Shown piece after piece: positions 38,649-49,377 of a stretch of 64,000 nucleotides of DNA. Position numbers and translations under genes: made by a program. Below the pieces are notes generated by a model. It was not told the DNA's origin. It was given only the letters and a program-made list of their open reading frames with translations, and did no database searches. Each line of letters starts with the position of its first letter. Position 1 is the stretch's first letter. The stretch lies in NCBI RefSeq assembly GCF_947331815.1, contig NZ_OX373462.1, positions 1,537,376-1,601,375 on the forward strand. Reading direction: 5' to 3'. The DNA comes from Cyanobacterium sp. uoEpiScrs1. GTDB taxonomy: Bacteria; Cyanobacteriota; Cyanobacteriia; Cyanobacteriales; Microcystaceae.

Positions 38649-39575
38649 TTACCTAGCTGGAACAAGTTTTTCTTGTTCGAGCCAGAACCACTCTATAGTT
38701 TTAGCTAACCCTAATTCTAATGGAGTTAACTTGAAATTGGGTAAAGATTCCTTAAGTTTGTCAACAACTAAACACTTAGACCTAGCTCCTACATAGCAAG
38801 ATGTATCAAATCTGATTTGACTGAAGTTGTAGTCAACTTCTTCACAGATTAGCTTGGCAAAATGTCGGATAGTGTACTCCTCCCCTGCACCAATGTTAAT
38901 TGAATTATTATCAATGGTAGCAGCCAGTTGGGTGGCAATCTTAGCAAAATCTTCAACAAAGACCAACTCCCGTGATTGATTTCCATCTCCCCATAAGACC
39001 ACAGGTTCGCCATAAAGTTTCCCCCGAATTATCTTACGGATGAGATCGAAAATAAAGTGCATCTGTCGACCATCGGTATGATACCCGGACCCATAAAGGG
39101 TAGAAGGAATTAGATAAAGGTATTTTAGACCATATTGTTTATTTAAAGCTAATAAACCTGCATAGAGCATTCGTTTAGTCATTGCATAAGTAAATAAACT
39201 GTTTATAGGTATCCCTGTAAGGTAATATTTCTCCAACAAGGGTAGATTTGGGTCATATGCACAACTTGTCCCCATACAAATTAATTTCGCCTGGGCTTGG
39301 TATTTCTGCCACCATGTTAGAACATTAGTGTTTATTTGCTGGTTAATAATCCATTGTTCTCCCGGATGAGATAAACAAAAATCACCTGCTTGAGTCCAGG
39401 CAGCTAAATGGTAAATCTGATCATAGTTGCAATCGTTAAAATTAAGCAAAGACTCAGGTTGAGTGAGATCACAGTTGTTCGAGTTGAGACGGACTATTTC
39501 ATCTCCTTGTGCTTGAAGTTGAGAACAAAGATTAGTTCCGAGAAACCCCGTTGCACCAGTAAGTAAAATTTTCAT
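38649..39575 (-). CDS. NAD-dependent sugar-nucleotide epimerase/dehydratase
   Basis: 308-residue extended short-chain dehydrogenase. NAD site GATGFLG at residues 7-13, the active-site Ser region MGTSCAYDP, Tyr/Lys catalytic pair in TYAMTKRML, and substrate-side STLYGSGYH. It resembles GDP-fucose synthase/heptose epimerase-like members and by context would modify a nucleotide sugar, perhaps a GDP-heptose. First gene of the six-gene reverse operon, 22 bp upstream of gmhA. The exact reaction cannot be fixed from sequence alone. Confidence 0.85.
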   Translation of the reverse strand: MKILLTGATGFLGTNLCSQLQAQGDEIVRLNSNNCDLTQPESLLNFNDCNYDQIYHLAAWTQAGDFCLSHPGEQWIINQQINTNVLTWWQKYQAQAKLICMGTSCAYDPNLPLLEKYYLTGIPINSLFTYAMTKRMLYAGLLALNKQYGLKYLYLIPSTLYGSGYHTDGRQMHFIFDLIRKIIRGKLYGEPVVLWGDGNQSRELVFVEDFAKIATQLAATIDNNSINIGAGEEYTIRHFAKLICEEVDYNFSQIRFDTSCYVGARSKCLVVDKLKESLPNFKLTPLELGLAKTIEWFWLEQEKLVPAR

Positions 39576-40299
39576 TATTAAGGACTCGTTTTATTAGTAT
39601 TTTTTGATTGCCATAAAAGGAGAGTAGCGTAGAGACACTATAACGATGACATAGAGTTTTGTAAAGAGTGCCAAAGGATGAAGAGTATAAAGTCTTGGAT
39701 TTTTATTTAACGTCAAAACTTAAACACGGAAAAATGATGAGTCACAGTATTATTGATGAATACAATTTAATTTAAAAAACAAACATGGTTACTTGATATA
39801 AAAATATTTATAAATATTTAAAATACTGCAATCAAGCTCAACAATATTAAAGTCAAATGCTGTAGAAACAAAAATATTAAAGCACATCAATAATAGTGGC
39901 TAAAATCAGCCTGTATAACTAATAAAACAACAAATGATAAGATAGTAATTCTTGTTTGTCTGTACAAATATTGAAACCAATCAATAAAAGATGTAAGATT
40001 TTTACTGATTTATTTTTTATTTTTTATAAATACTTAAAAATATTGTCATATAAACAAAATAAATAAAGTATTTTTAAATATTTTTGTTTCTTATTGAAAA
40101 TTTTTAAAAATAATTCGATTTGATCGAATCAACATGTACTATTGTCTAGGATAAGCTTAATTGACTTCAAGTTATACAAATCTATTTATCTCATTTTTTG
40201 AAAACTCATTATCGATCCAATTGGATTAAGTTTTTAAGATTACCATTAAGCTATCAAACAAATAGATAATTATCAATTATTCTTTATTAGTTATTACTC
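39576..40299. other. Divergent gap upstream of the glycan operon
   Basis: About 720 bases between the epimerase and ldcA starts. Promoters for both are expected. AT-rich, with no recognised gene or strong hairpin. Confidence 0.45.
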
Positions 40300-41193
40300 A
40301 TGAAACTACCTTCTTTCTTAAAATCAGGAGATTCAGTACAAGTTATCGCTCCCAGTGGTCGGTTAAAAGAATTATCTACATTTAAAAAAGGATTAGAAAT
40401 CTGGCGAGCACGAGGCTATCAAGTTCACTTGGCAAGTCACTGGAACGCCCATACAGGATATTTAGCCGGAACCGACATTCAACGACGACAAGCATTATTA
40501 GAGGCTTGGGAAAACCCTTACTGTAAAGCCATTATTTGCGCTAGGGGAGGCTATGGAAGTACCAGATTGTTAGAAGACTGGCAATGGAACTCTGTTTTGG
40601 CTTCACCACCAAAATGGATAATCGGTTTTTCTGATATCACAGGATTATTGTGGAGTTTAGCCAAAGAAGGGATTGCTAGTCTTCATGCTCCTGTTTTAAC
40701 CACCTTAGGATCAGAACCTTATTGGTCAGTTCAACGATTATTTAATTACCTTGAAAGAGGACTACTATCTCCTCTCAAAGGTTTAGGATGGGGAGGTGGA
40801 AAAACCATAGGAACCCTACTCCCGGCAAATTTATCCGTCGCTACCCACTTACTAGGAACTTCCTTGCAGCCCTCCCTAAACGGGGTGATATTAGCGCTGG
40901 AAGACGTGGGAGAAGCTCCATATCGTGTGGACCGTTATGTAACTCAATGGCGATTAATGAAAGCATTTAAAGGAATTAAAGGGATTGCTCTAGGGCGGTT
41001 TAGTCAATGTGAATTATCACCATCAGATTCGAGCTGGACGGTGGAGGAAGTATTACGTGATCGTCTTGGGGATCTCAATATTCCTATAGTGTCAAATCTT
41101 CCTTTTGGCCATGATGGAGAAAATGCCGCCTTACCCGTAGGGACTCAAGCCAGTTTGGACGGAGATCTCGGTATTCTTAGTTTCATTAATTAA
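40300..41193 (+). CDS. ldcA: LD-carboxypeptidase, S66 family
   Basis: 297-residue serine peptidase that trims the terminal D-Ala from murein tetrapeptides during cytoplasmic recycling or wall remodelling. The catalytic Ser S111 lies in the nucleophile elbow IIGFSDITGLLW, preceded by ARGGYGSTRLL; ALEDVGEAPYRVDRY near residue 200 carries the catalytic Glu and the C-terminal PFGHDGENAALPVG holds the His. No signal peptide, matching a cytoplasmic enzyme. Monocistronic; a small AGAGAAA/TTTCTCT hairpin lies about 55 bp downstream. Confidence 0.92.
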   Translation: MKLPSFLKSGDSVQVIAPSGRLKELSTFKKGLEIWRARGYQVHLASHWNAHTGYLAGTDIQRRQALLEAWENPYCKAIICARGGYGSTRLLEDWQWNSVLASPPKWIIGFSDITGLLWSLAKEGIASLHAPVLTTLGSEPYWSVQRLFNYLERGLLSPLKGLGWGGGKTIGTLLPANLSVATHLLGTSLQPSLNGVILALEDVGEAPYRVDRYVTQWRLMKAFKGIKGIALGRFSQCELSPSDSSWTVEEVLRDRLGDLNIPIVSNLPFGHDGENAALPVGTQASLDGDLGILSFIN

Positions 41194-41860
41194 AATTGAT
41201 CTGAGAGAATAATATAATTGACGATAAATTGAGATCTAAAATTTCTTAGAGAAACAATTTTTCTCTGTGTTTATTGTACCAATAGAAAGGAATAATGCTT
41301 GAATTACTCTTAAATTAATTAACATCCTAATTGTTTATTAGCTTGATTGATGGGATAATAATCAGACTGTTGAGATAAAAAATGCTAATGTACATTCCTT
41401 TTTGCTATAACAACCTTCTAGAGTGATTTTAGATTTTTAAATAAATTAATCTTAAGTTTTATTAACACTTTAAAATTTTATTTTTCATATTTATCTCCTA
41501 TGAATATAAATTGTTAAACTATAGTATTTTATTAGTTGTTGACAATAGGTAAAAATTAGAAAATTTGTGGTAATTGCTTATATTGTAATTTATAAGTTTA
41601 AAGAATAACCAACTTGAGTCAAACTAGCTGATACTAGTAGCTTAGAAGATGGATAGTCAGACTGTTACCGTTAGTTAAGCGGGAGAATTAATGAAATAGA
41701 AGTTTGATTTTTGTCAGATACTTTTGTAAAACACTGTACATACTTATTTATATGAGCATAATGGAGACATTTGTGGATTATCTTTTAGATTTAATAAAAT
41801 TAATCTCTTAAGTTCTTCTAATATACATTTTGTGTGGGATTTACTTATAGCGTATTAACT
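41194..41860. other. Gap between convergent genes
   Basis: About 670 AT-rich bases. AGAGAAA caatt TTTCTCT near 41248-41266 could end ldcA. Nothing else recognised. Confidence 0.4.
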
Positions 41861-42826
41861 TTATGACTTAGTCACTTCGTTATCATTAATAGTTAGACCA
41901 TAACAATCTCGCACAAGATAGAGAGGACGTTCCTTGACTTCTTCGTAAACTCGGCCTAGATATTCCCCAATTACCCCTAGGCTGATTAATTGTATGCCGC
42001 CCAAAAACAAAACGGTTACCATTAAAGATGGATAGCCAGGAACGTCGATTCCTGAAGCTAATGTCCAGATAATTAAAAATAATCCATAAAAAAAAGCAAA
42101 CAAAGATAGTACTACCCCGATATAACTCCAAACCTTTAACGGAACCATACTAAAAGAGGTAATTCCATCAATAGCAAAATTCCAGAGTTTCCAATAATTC
42201 CATTTAGTTTGTCCTTGATAACGAGGAAGACGATCATAGAAAATCGCCGTTTCCTTGTATCCTACCCAGGCAAATAGCCCTTTCATAAAACGGGTTCGTT
42301 CTGGAATTTTTTTAAAGGCTATGACCACCCGTCGATCTAAGAGTCGAAAATCTCCCGTGTTTCTAGGAATGGGCACACGACTCATCTTACTGATGACCCG
42401 GTAAAACATGTCAGCTGTAAAGCGTTTAAACCAACTTTCTCCCTGGCGTGAACGCCGTTTAGCATAAACAACATCATAGCCTTCGCGCCACTTGGAAATT
42501 AATTCTCCAATTAATTCTGGGGGATCTTGTAAATCTCCATCGATGGGAATAACAGCTTTTCCCTGAGCATAATCTAAACCAGCGGTCAATGCGATTTCTT
42601 TTCCAAAATTTCGAGATAATCCAATCACTTTAATTTCGGGATAATGTTGATGATAATCAACTAAGTTCGTAAGGGTATTATCTCGACTTCCATCGTCAAC
42701 ACAGATAATTTCATAGGTCATATTTAATTGGTCTAAGATTAAAAATAGTCGCTTAAAAAGCTGGTCTATATTTGGTGCTTCGTTATATAAAGGAACGACA
42801 ATCGATATTTCCGGTGAATCTATCAT
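41861..42826 (-). CDS. Polyprenyl-phosphate glycosyltransferase, GT2 family
   Basis: 321-residue membrane GT2 enzyme of the DPM1/GtrB/ArnC type that makes polyprenyl-phosphate-linked sugar for transfer outside the membrane. N-terminal GT-A domain: SIVVPLYNEAPNI at residues 8-20, ICVDDGSRDNT near residue 42, GLSRNFGKE, and the DxD-like IDGDLQDPPE near residue 95. Two C-terminal membrane spans (about 232-256 and 266-292). Most relatives use UDP-glucose or GDP-mannose; I cannot decide which. It is near argG but in its own unit. Start ATG 42826 is natural for the family. Confidence 0.9.
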   Translation of the reverse strand: MIDSPEISIVVPLYNEAPNIDQLFKRLFLILDQLNMTYEIICVDDGSRDNTLTNLVDYHQHYPEIKVIGLSRNFGKEIALTAGLDYAQGKAVIPIDGDLQDPPELIGELISKWREGYDVVYAKRRSRQGESWFKRFTADMFYRVISKMSRVPIPRNTGDFRLLDRRVVIAFKKIPERTRFMKGLFAWVGYKETAIFYDRLPRYQGQTKWNYWKLWNFAIDGITSFSMVPLKVWSYIGVVLSLFAFFYGLFLIIWTLASGIDVPGYPSLMVTVLFLGGIQLISLGVIGEYLGRVYEEVKERPLYLVRDCYGLTINDNEVTKS

Positions 42827-42893
42827 ATAGAATAGCTATAATAAAATAACAATAAATAAAAGTTAAAAATCTTATTTTACAATTATCACAAAA

Positions 42894-42939
42894 TTCCAAA
42901 AACTCGATTTATATAAACATCAAGTTTCTGGAATTTTAT
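42894..42939 (-). terminator. Imperfect hairpin after argG
   Basis: AAAATTCCA-AAACT pairs with AGTTT-TGGAATTTT with two internal mismatches. It lies 170 bp past the argG stop and upstream of the GT2 gene, so it probably ends the argG transcript. Confidence 0.5.
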
Positions 42940-43106
42940 GATACAGTCGGAACAAAAGTTGTTGTGGCAGTTATTAGCTATCAATGTATCATAACTTAGT
43001 TTGAAAGAACTAGATTATTCAACATAAGACCATGATAAGAGCCTGATATCATCATTCCCTACTAACGAAAATAAATTCTACGACAATTATGATTTTCTAA
43101 ACGCAA

Positions 43107-44309
43107 CTATCTTTTATTCTTTTGCGCCCAAACTCTGGTAGGAAGTCCCCAGATATAAATAAACCCTTCAGCCGCCTTATGATCAAAGTTATCATCTGCT
43201 CCATAGGTAGATAAGTTGGGACTGTAAATAGAATTATCTGAACAGCGACCTACAATGACAGCATTCCCCTTAAATAATTTAATCCGGACTGTTCCCGTAA
43301 CACGGTCTTGGGTTTGGGAGATAAAAGCATCGAGAGCCTCTTTTAATGGACTGTACCATAATCCTTCGTAAATTAGTTTACTGTAAGTATCTCCCACTCC
43401 CTGTTTATATTGAGTTACGTCAGCAGTAAGAGTCAAACTTTCTAAGTCGCGGTGAGCATCAATTAACATTAATAATGCAGGAACTTCATAGATTTCCCTC
43501 GATTTAATACCTACAACGCGGTTTTCAATCATATCTAGACGTCCAATCCCATGATTACCTGCTATTTTATTTAACTGACTAATCAGAGTTACAGAATCAA
43601 GGTTTTGACAATTAAGACTAACCGGAACTCCTTTTTCAAACCCAATCTCTATATACTCAGGTTTGTCAGGAGTATTGGCAATTGCTTTAGTCATTAAATA
43701 GATTTCTTCAGGAGGTTCAAACATTGGATCTTCTAACGGACCTGCTTCAATACTACGTCCAAGAATATTACGATCAATACTGAAGGGAGAAGATTTTTTT
43801 ACGGAAAATTCAATACCAAATTTCTCCCCATAGGCAATAGCTTCCTCCCTACTCATATTCCACTCCCGTGCTGGAGCGAGAATTTTTAAGTCAGGATTAA
43901 GAGCGAGAATCCCTAAGTCAAAGCGGACCTGATCATTTCCTTTAGCAGTACAACCGTGAGCAACTGCATCCGCTCCATATTTTTCTGCCACTTCTACTAA
44001 GAGCTTAGAAATTAAAGGGCGAGCTAATGCGGTGGACAGAGGATAACGGTTTTCGTAAAGAGCATTTGCTTGAATAGCCCGAAATCCATAGTTTGTTATA
44101 AATGTTTCTTGAGCGTCAACTATTAAAGATTCTAAAGCCCCACATTCTAGAGCTTTAGCTTGAATAGGACCTAATTCGTCTTCTTGCCCCAAATCAACAG
44201 ATAAGGTGATTATATCTTTTATCCCCCATTCTTGCTTAAGATAGGGAATACAAACGGATGTATCAACTCCTCCAGAATAAGCGAGAACAACTCTATCAGC
44301 ACAACCCAT
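43107..44309 (-). CDS. argG: Argininosuccinate synthase
   Basis: Joins citrulline and aspartate in arginine synthesis with ATP to AMP. 400 residues, normal length. N-type ATP loop AYSGGVDTS at residues 10-18, LSVDLGQ near residue 37, [15 protein letters not shown] near residue 115, and C-terminal [10 protein letters not shown]-type block ([16 protein letters not shown]). No breaks. Monocistronic in the window. The gene is complete, so arginine synthesis at this step is retained. Confidence 0.96.
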   Translation of the reverse strand: MGCADRVVLAYSGGVDTSVCIPYLKQEWGIKDIITLSVDLGQEDELGPIQAKALECGALESLIVDAQETFITNYGFRAIQANALYENRYPLSTALARPLISKLLVEVAEKYGADAVAHGCTAKGNDQVRFDLGILALNPDLKILAPAREWNMSREEAIAYGEKFGIEFSVKKSSPFSIDRNILGRSIEAGPLEDPMFEPPEEIYLMTKAIANTPDKPEYIEIGFEKGVPVSLNCQNLDSVTLISQLNKIAGNHGIGRLDMIENRVVGIKSREIYEVPALLMLIDAHRDLESLTLTADVTQYKQGVGDTYSKLIYEGLWYSPLKEALDAFISQTQDRVTGTVRIKLFKGNAVIVGRCSDNSIYSPNLSTYGADDNFDHKAAEGFIYIWGLPTRVWAQKNKR

Positions 44310-44833
44310 AAAAATTTATCTCTAACAAATAACTATTGAGGTTATTTTACTGGAGTCAAGAGTTTTTAGTTATGAGTCCTTATCAAGAATACATAACAAT
44401 TAATAAATTTGGGAATTGCGTAATTGATAGATAAACATAATTATAGTTTCTGTAAAGATATGAAATGATGACTACAAATAGAGAACAAAATAATTACACA
44501 AACTATAAAATATGTTTTTATGGACAACACCTTTTATATTACTAGCAGTTGGGTTTACTTAAACAAAAATTCACTATTTATATTTCAAATATAAATAGTG
44601 AATTTTCTATACTTATGCCGGATTAAATGGTAGCTGCTAACTTCTAAAGTTTTTGATCTAAAATATATATTCATACATTAAATAATATCAATATATAAAT
44701 TCTTTACCGTAAGAAAATAAATATACAATTTTAAGAAATCAATTAGAATTAGCTTTGAGTTTTACAACAAAAAGTTGAGGTATATATGGGTAAAAGATCC
44801 TAAATCAACATACCTCTATTCTTCTATTAATAT
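44310..44833. other. Gap with smpB-side inverted repeat
   Basis: About 520 bases between the argG start and the smpB stop. The hairpin at 44566-44606 lies in the middle; no gene recognised. Confidence 0.45.
44566..44606. terminator. 20-bp perfect hairpin with 1-nt centre, likely smpB terminator
   Basis: Arms AAAATTCACTATTTATATTT and its complement around a C. It is 228 bp past the smpB stop, on the far side of which argG begins. A/T-rich at both ends. Confidence 0.55.
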
Positions 44834-45301
44834 TTAATGTTGTTTCATTGCTCGTGACATCTCTCTCTCATCCTGACGGCGTTTAATAGTTTCCCGTTTG
44901 TCATGAAGTTTTTTCCCTCGTCCTAAACCCAAACTGACTTTAACTAAACTTCCTTTGAGATATATTTTCAGAGGGATTAAAGTAAGACCTTTTTGTTCAA
45001 TTTTGCCAATCAACTGATTAATTTCTTTTCGGTGCAACAATAATTTTCTACTCCGGCGGGGATCATGATTAAAGTATTGACTACTAGCCTGATAAGGAGA
45101 GATATTAACATTAAGCAACCAGACTTCTCCATTTTTAATTAATGCATAGCCATCACTTAGGTTAACTTTACCAGCCCGAATAGACTTAACCTCTGTTCCA
45201 TTCAATACAATACCTGCTTCGTAAGTTTCTAAAATTTCATAAAGAAAACGAGCTTTACGATTGTTACTAATGATTTTGATTGGTTGTTTTTGATTACCCA
45301 T
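44834..45301 (-). CDS. smpB: SsrA-binding protein
   Basis: 155-residue partner of tmRNA in rescuing stalled ribosomes. The conserved start [20 protein letters not shown], then [38 protein letters not shown] and the C-terminal basic tail [16 protein letters not shown] are all visible. Length and order are normal. The tmRNA gene is not in this window. The gene stands alone with gaps of 0.5 and 1.1 kb on the sides. Confidence 0.96.
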   Translation of the reverse strand: MGNQKQPIKIISNNRKARFLYEILETYEAGIVLNGTEVKSIRAGKVNLSDGYALIKNGEVWLLNVNISPYQASSQYFNHDPRRSRKLLLHRKEINQLIGKIEQKGLTLIPLKIYLKGSLVKVSLGLGRGKKLHDKRETIKRRQDEREMSRAMKQH

Positions 45302-46354
45302 AGGCCTTCAAGTATAATATGATTTTTCTTTAAAGTTATAGCTGTAAGTCATCCAGACAAAAGATGTTCAAGTGGGAGTTAATAACTTTTATAGCTCTTA
45401 TTATAAGAGTATAATATAATGCTAAGATTTAATGTTGTTCAATGTGAGATTTTTAGTGTTTTAAAAACTTTGTAAAATAAGTGTCAAAGAGTCATTACTT
45501 TTATCTTGTATAAGGTAAAGATAGTCCATAACTGTATAATTATTATTTTTTGTAAAGATTGTGACTTCTCAACTGTTATATAATTTATCTAAATAAGGTT
45601 TAAATAACTATTATTAATATTGCTGTTTAAAATATATAAAAACATAAGTACCTTTATAAAAATAAATGTTGTCTACTAACAATATTTTAATATTGTACTA
45701 AAAACAATAATATAATTATGTACATCAATATATAACACTTAAAAATTAGACAAATGTTTTTTTATTTGCATCCTAAATAAAATATTGGCATTTATTATCT
45801 TTAATCAGAATAATTAAAGATAAATAGAATTGAATAACAGCTATGTTAATATAGCAAAAATATAGAATTTATTATCTATTTTTTAGAGTTAGTATCCTGT
45901 CTTGATTGATTATATATTAAATCAAATATTGATCTATTTTTAAATAAATCAACTTAATCTAATTATTTTAGTAATGAGTTCATTGTGACTTATTTTAGAA
46001 AAACTATTTATACTATAAAACTCAAATATTGTGACTATATAAATTATAGATAGAATACTATCCACAATATAACGTTTTTAAAAAACTATCCATTAATCTT
46101 TAAGGTTGTATGATGTAAATAATATTTTAGATAAAATAGCATATTTTATTGAGAGTCATATTGCTGGTATTATTAAACAACATAGTTTTGTGATTCTAAC
46201 AAATCACAAAAAATAAATAAATCTTATTGTCATGAAATATTAATTAAAATTATGTTACCCAAACTTAATATAAATATATCTATAATTTTTTGATTTGTTT
46301 AAAACGAAATATTAATCAATTTATTTGATTTTCATTTAAACTTTAACTATTGAG
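45302..46354. other. Gap with no recognised feature
   Basis: About 1.05 kb of very AT-rich sequence, stops in all frames, no RNA or strong hairpin recognised. Confidence 0.5.
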
Positions 46355-47551
46355 ATGCTTGATATTATCAAACTCACAAAAAAAATACCTGAAATCAATC
46401 AACATTTTCAAGAAGAATTAAATGCTAATTGTGAACGATTGCAAAAAGCACAAAAAATCCTACCAAGAATATATGATCTAGAAGTAGAATTAATTAAAAA
46501 ATATGAGAAATGGCATAATTACCTGACTTTTTCACCAGCTATTCCTATAGAACCTCTAAATACACGAATTAATTTGATTTCACCTCCCCATAAACATAGT
46601 GTTTTTGCCACTGATGGTTCTCAAATTGCTCCTTCTCACCATGAAATAGCGTATTGTTATTTAATCAATGTGGGGCGGGTAATGCTTCATTATGGACAAA
46701 ACTTATATCCTTTACTTGACAGTTTACCTGAAGTTTACTATCGTCCAGAAGATCTTTATATTTCCAAACAATGGGGAATTAGGACAGAAGAATGGATAGG
46801 TTATCGCCGTAGCGTTTTAGAAATAGAAACTCTTTCTGATATGGCTTGTAGTTGGGTAAATCCCCCAGGTGCACATTATGAAGCAAATTTGGCAATGGTT
46901 GATGGCTCATTGATTTACTGGTTTTTAGACGGATTACCCAAAGAAGTACGGAAGAACATCTTACCACCAATCCTAACAGCCTGGGCCAAATTACAAAAAT
47001 CACAGATCCCTATAATGGGTTATTTAAGTGCATCTCGTAGTGTGGAAAGTATAACCTTTTTACGGTTATACTCTTGTCCTTTCAGTACTCCAAATTGTCT
47101 TGCTAATTGTGGAGGCTCAGAAGAAAAAAATTTACCTTGTAAAATAATAGAACCTTTGCGAGATATAACCCTTTGGGGACAGTTTTTAGAACCTGGCCAG
47201 CGAGGTCCCTTATGGCGCAGTTCTCAACGAATTTTAAAGTTATATGAGAAAGCACAACAGATTTATTTTTGTTACATTAATTTTGGATCAGAAATCGCTA
47301 GAGTGGAAATTCCCGCGTGGGTTGTAGAAGATAAACCCTTATTAGAACAAGCTTTAGGTATTTTGTTGGGCCAAGTTAGTAAAGGGTATGGTTACCCTAT
47401 TGCTTTATCTGAGTCCCATAATCAAGCTGTTATTAGAGGAGGTGATCGCGTCAGATTCTTTGCTCTACTGGAACAACAAATGATCCGTACTGGGTTGCAA
47501 AACGTTGGTACGTCTTATAAAGAAACTAGAAAACGAAATGGTATTGCTTAA
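46355..47551 (+). CDS. NurA-domain nuclease
   Basis: 398-residue protein with a NurA domain, a 5'-3' nuclease fold partnered with the HerA helicase in archaea and with a role in DNA end resection there. Motifs are visible: FATDGSQIAPS with catalytic D87, the second Asp/Gly block AMVDGSLIYWF near residue 186, and AVIRGGDRVRFF near the C-terminus. An N-terminal coiled-coil (about residues 1-55) precedes. Cyanobacteria carry such a protein without an evident operon with HerA; none is next to it here. A role in DNA repair is an inference from the family. Confidence 0.82.
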   Translation: MLDIIKLTKKIPEINQHFQEELNANCERLQKAQKILPRIYDLEVELIKKYEKWHNYLTFSPAIPIEPLNTRINLISPPHKHSVFATDGSQIAPSHHEIAYCYLINVGRVMLHYGQNLYPLLDSLPEVYYRPEDLYISKQWGIRTEEWIGYRRSVLEIETLSDMACSWVNPPGAHYEANLAMVDGSLIYWFLDGLPKEVRKNILPPILTAWAKLQKSQIPIMGYLSASRSVESITFLRLYSCPFSTPNCLANCGGSEEKNLPCKIIEPLRDITLWGQFLEPGQRGPLWRSSQRILKLYEKAQQIYFCYINFGSEIARVEIPAWVVEDKPLLEQALGILLGQVSKGYGYPIALSESHNQAVIRGGDRVRFFALLEQQMIRTGLQNVGTSYKETRKRNGIA

Positions 47552-47856
47552 TTAATGATTTTTGAAAGTTTTAGTTTTTATCTTTATAAAAACGTTGAAG
47601 ATAAGTTACCTTTCTCTATCTTTTAGAAAAAAGTGATTTTGACCACCCTAGATTAGGAATCATATATTCAGTAACTAATAACTTATGATTTTTATAAAAA
47701 ATTCTATGGTATAAAAAAACATATCTCGATGAAAACTAAGTATTTGAAGTCTAAAAAGACCTATGAAATAAGATTATCAGTTTTTTACTTTTAACATATA
47801 AAAACTATTTTGAATAATCCGTAATTATTTATTATTTAAATAGTTATTATCTAAGT
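47552..47856. other. Gap, nothing recognised
   Basis: About 305 bases between convergent genes. No strong hairpin or gene was found. Confidence 0.4.
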
Positions 47857-48420
47857 CTAAAGCTCTTTTTTTAGTCTATTTAACTCATCATCAAGTTCCC
47901 ACTTTTGAAATTCAGCTTCTAGAGGATCAATTGCCTTATTGTAAGAATAGTAATTAATTCCTTTATTCCAACCAATATTATTGTAATTTTCTTTAGCGTA
48001 AATTGTCTTAGCTTGTGTAATTTGGTTTTGAACTACTTGTTTACGTTTTTCAATTTGACTAAGTAATTCTTTAGTTTGAAGAATTTGTTGTTTTGTCCCC
48101 TGCATTTGTCCCCAAAGTTGATTTCCTTGACGTAATAAAGCCGCCTCTCTTTGTTGTGCTGGTTCTGCTAAATCTAAGCGTCCAACTGCTTTAGCTTTAG
48201 CAATTCTTTGATGCCACCGCTGAATATCTTTAGCCAAGGTCAAAATATCATTTTCTAAGCGTTTTTCTTGTCCTTCTAATTCAATAACCAATTTAAGCGT
48301 TTTTTTTTCCTGTTCTCGTAATTGTTCTAGAAGAGCTTGTAACTCTAAATGAGGATTGTTTTCGAGGAATTCTTCAAGTTGTGTTTCGAGAAATTGACTA
48401 AAATTTTTAAAAATTTTCAT
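47857..48420 (-). CDS. Coiled-coil protein, TIGR04376-like
   Basis: 187 residues, almost entirely predicted coiled coil (residues 5-145; heptad-like stretches LEFL, LQALLEQLREQEKK, LQTKELLSQIEKRK), then a Tyr/Asn-rich linker and a final amphipathic helix WELDDELNRLKKEL. It resembles the cyanobacterial family TIGR04376 in length and layout and is PspA-like in its helical organisation. Function unknown. No operon partner. I would hold the family name as likely, not proven. Confidence 0.7.
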   Translation of the reverse strand: MKIFKNFSQFLETQLEEFLENNPHLELQALLEQLREQEKKTLKLVIELEGQEKRLENDILTLAKDIQRWHQRIAKAKAVGRLDLAEPAQQREAALLRQGNQLWGQMQGTKQQILQTKELLSQIEKRKQVVQNQITQAKTIYAKENYNNIGWNKGINYYSYNKAIDPLEAEFQKWELDDELNRLKKEL

Positions 48421-49377
48421 ATGACTATTAGCTAATTTAGGATTTATATTCTACTCCAAAATAACGTGTTTGCACTTTATCTTGAAGTATTACTTTCAGA
48501 TTTTATACTCTTATCAATGCTCAACCACTTATCTTAATAGATTATCCAAGAAAAAAATGTTAACTAATTAATTTTTTAACAAAGACAACAGTTCATATCT
48601 CATATATATAGTGAGATATAAATCTAAGTAAGATAAGTCAGTGATTAATTTAAATAAAAAAAGAGGTAATCATCAAATCATATCGCTTCTGAGTAAAATT
48701 TCTGTGTTAGATAGACTAACATACAAACCAGTTCAATAACTTTCAATAAACTGGTGCAGCACTTGACTAGAAAAATTACGAATAAGTAATTCATTATTAG
48801 ATTTAACTAGAGTTTAAAAATTATATTTTGTGTCAACAACTTTTAGTCACTGCTCTAGATACATAAGACACTAAGTCTCAGCTAGGAGTAAAAGAAGATT
48901 TTAAATTTTTTATTTTTGACAATTATAAAATAAGTAACTGTAACTAAACCGAATACAGCACTACTGGTGTAAGACCAATTGTATCTGTCCCAACAAGAAT
49001 TTAATCCAAATGTTCTAGTATAGAATAAGCAAACAGTCTTAATTAGATACACCAATTGTCTTTACATACTTACTAAACTAAGCCAGTTTTTTATTAAGTG
49101 ATAAAATATAAATGAACAATACCATATTAGGAACTATTGAGGAAAGAAAGAAAATTTTAATCAAAAAACACTAATTCATAAGCTCTAACAATTATCTATG
49201 ATTTTAAAAAACTTAAATCAAATTATAAAAAATTCGCAAATTTTAAAGAAGCTAAAAATAATAACAAAAAATGATAAAAAGGACTCATCTATGTCCCAAT
49301 TTTTATTTAGGACTACCGATTCATTTTCAAACGATAATTAATCAATTCTATCCCTGCGCAATTATTTATTTACAGTT
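48421..49377. other. Gap with short hairpin only
   Basis: About 960 bases. ACCAGTT (48727) and AACTGGT (48749) form a small hairpin. No gene, tRNA or long repeat was recognised. Confidence 0.45.
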
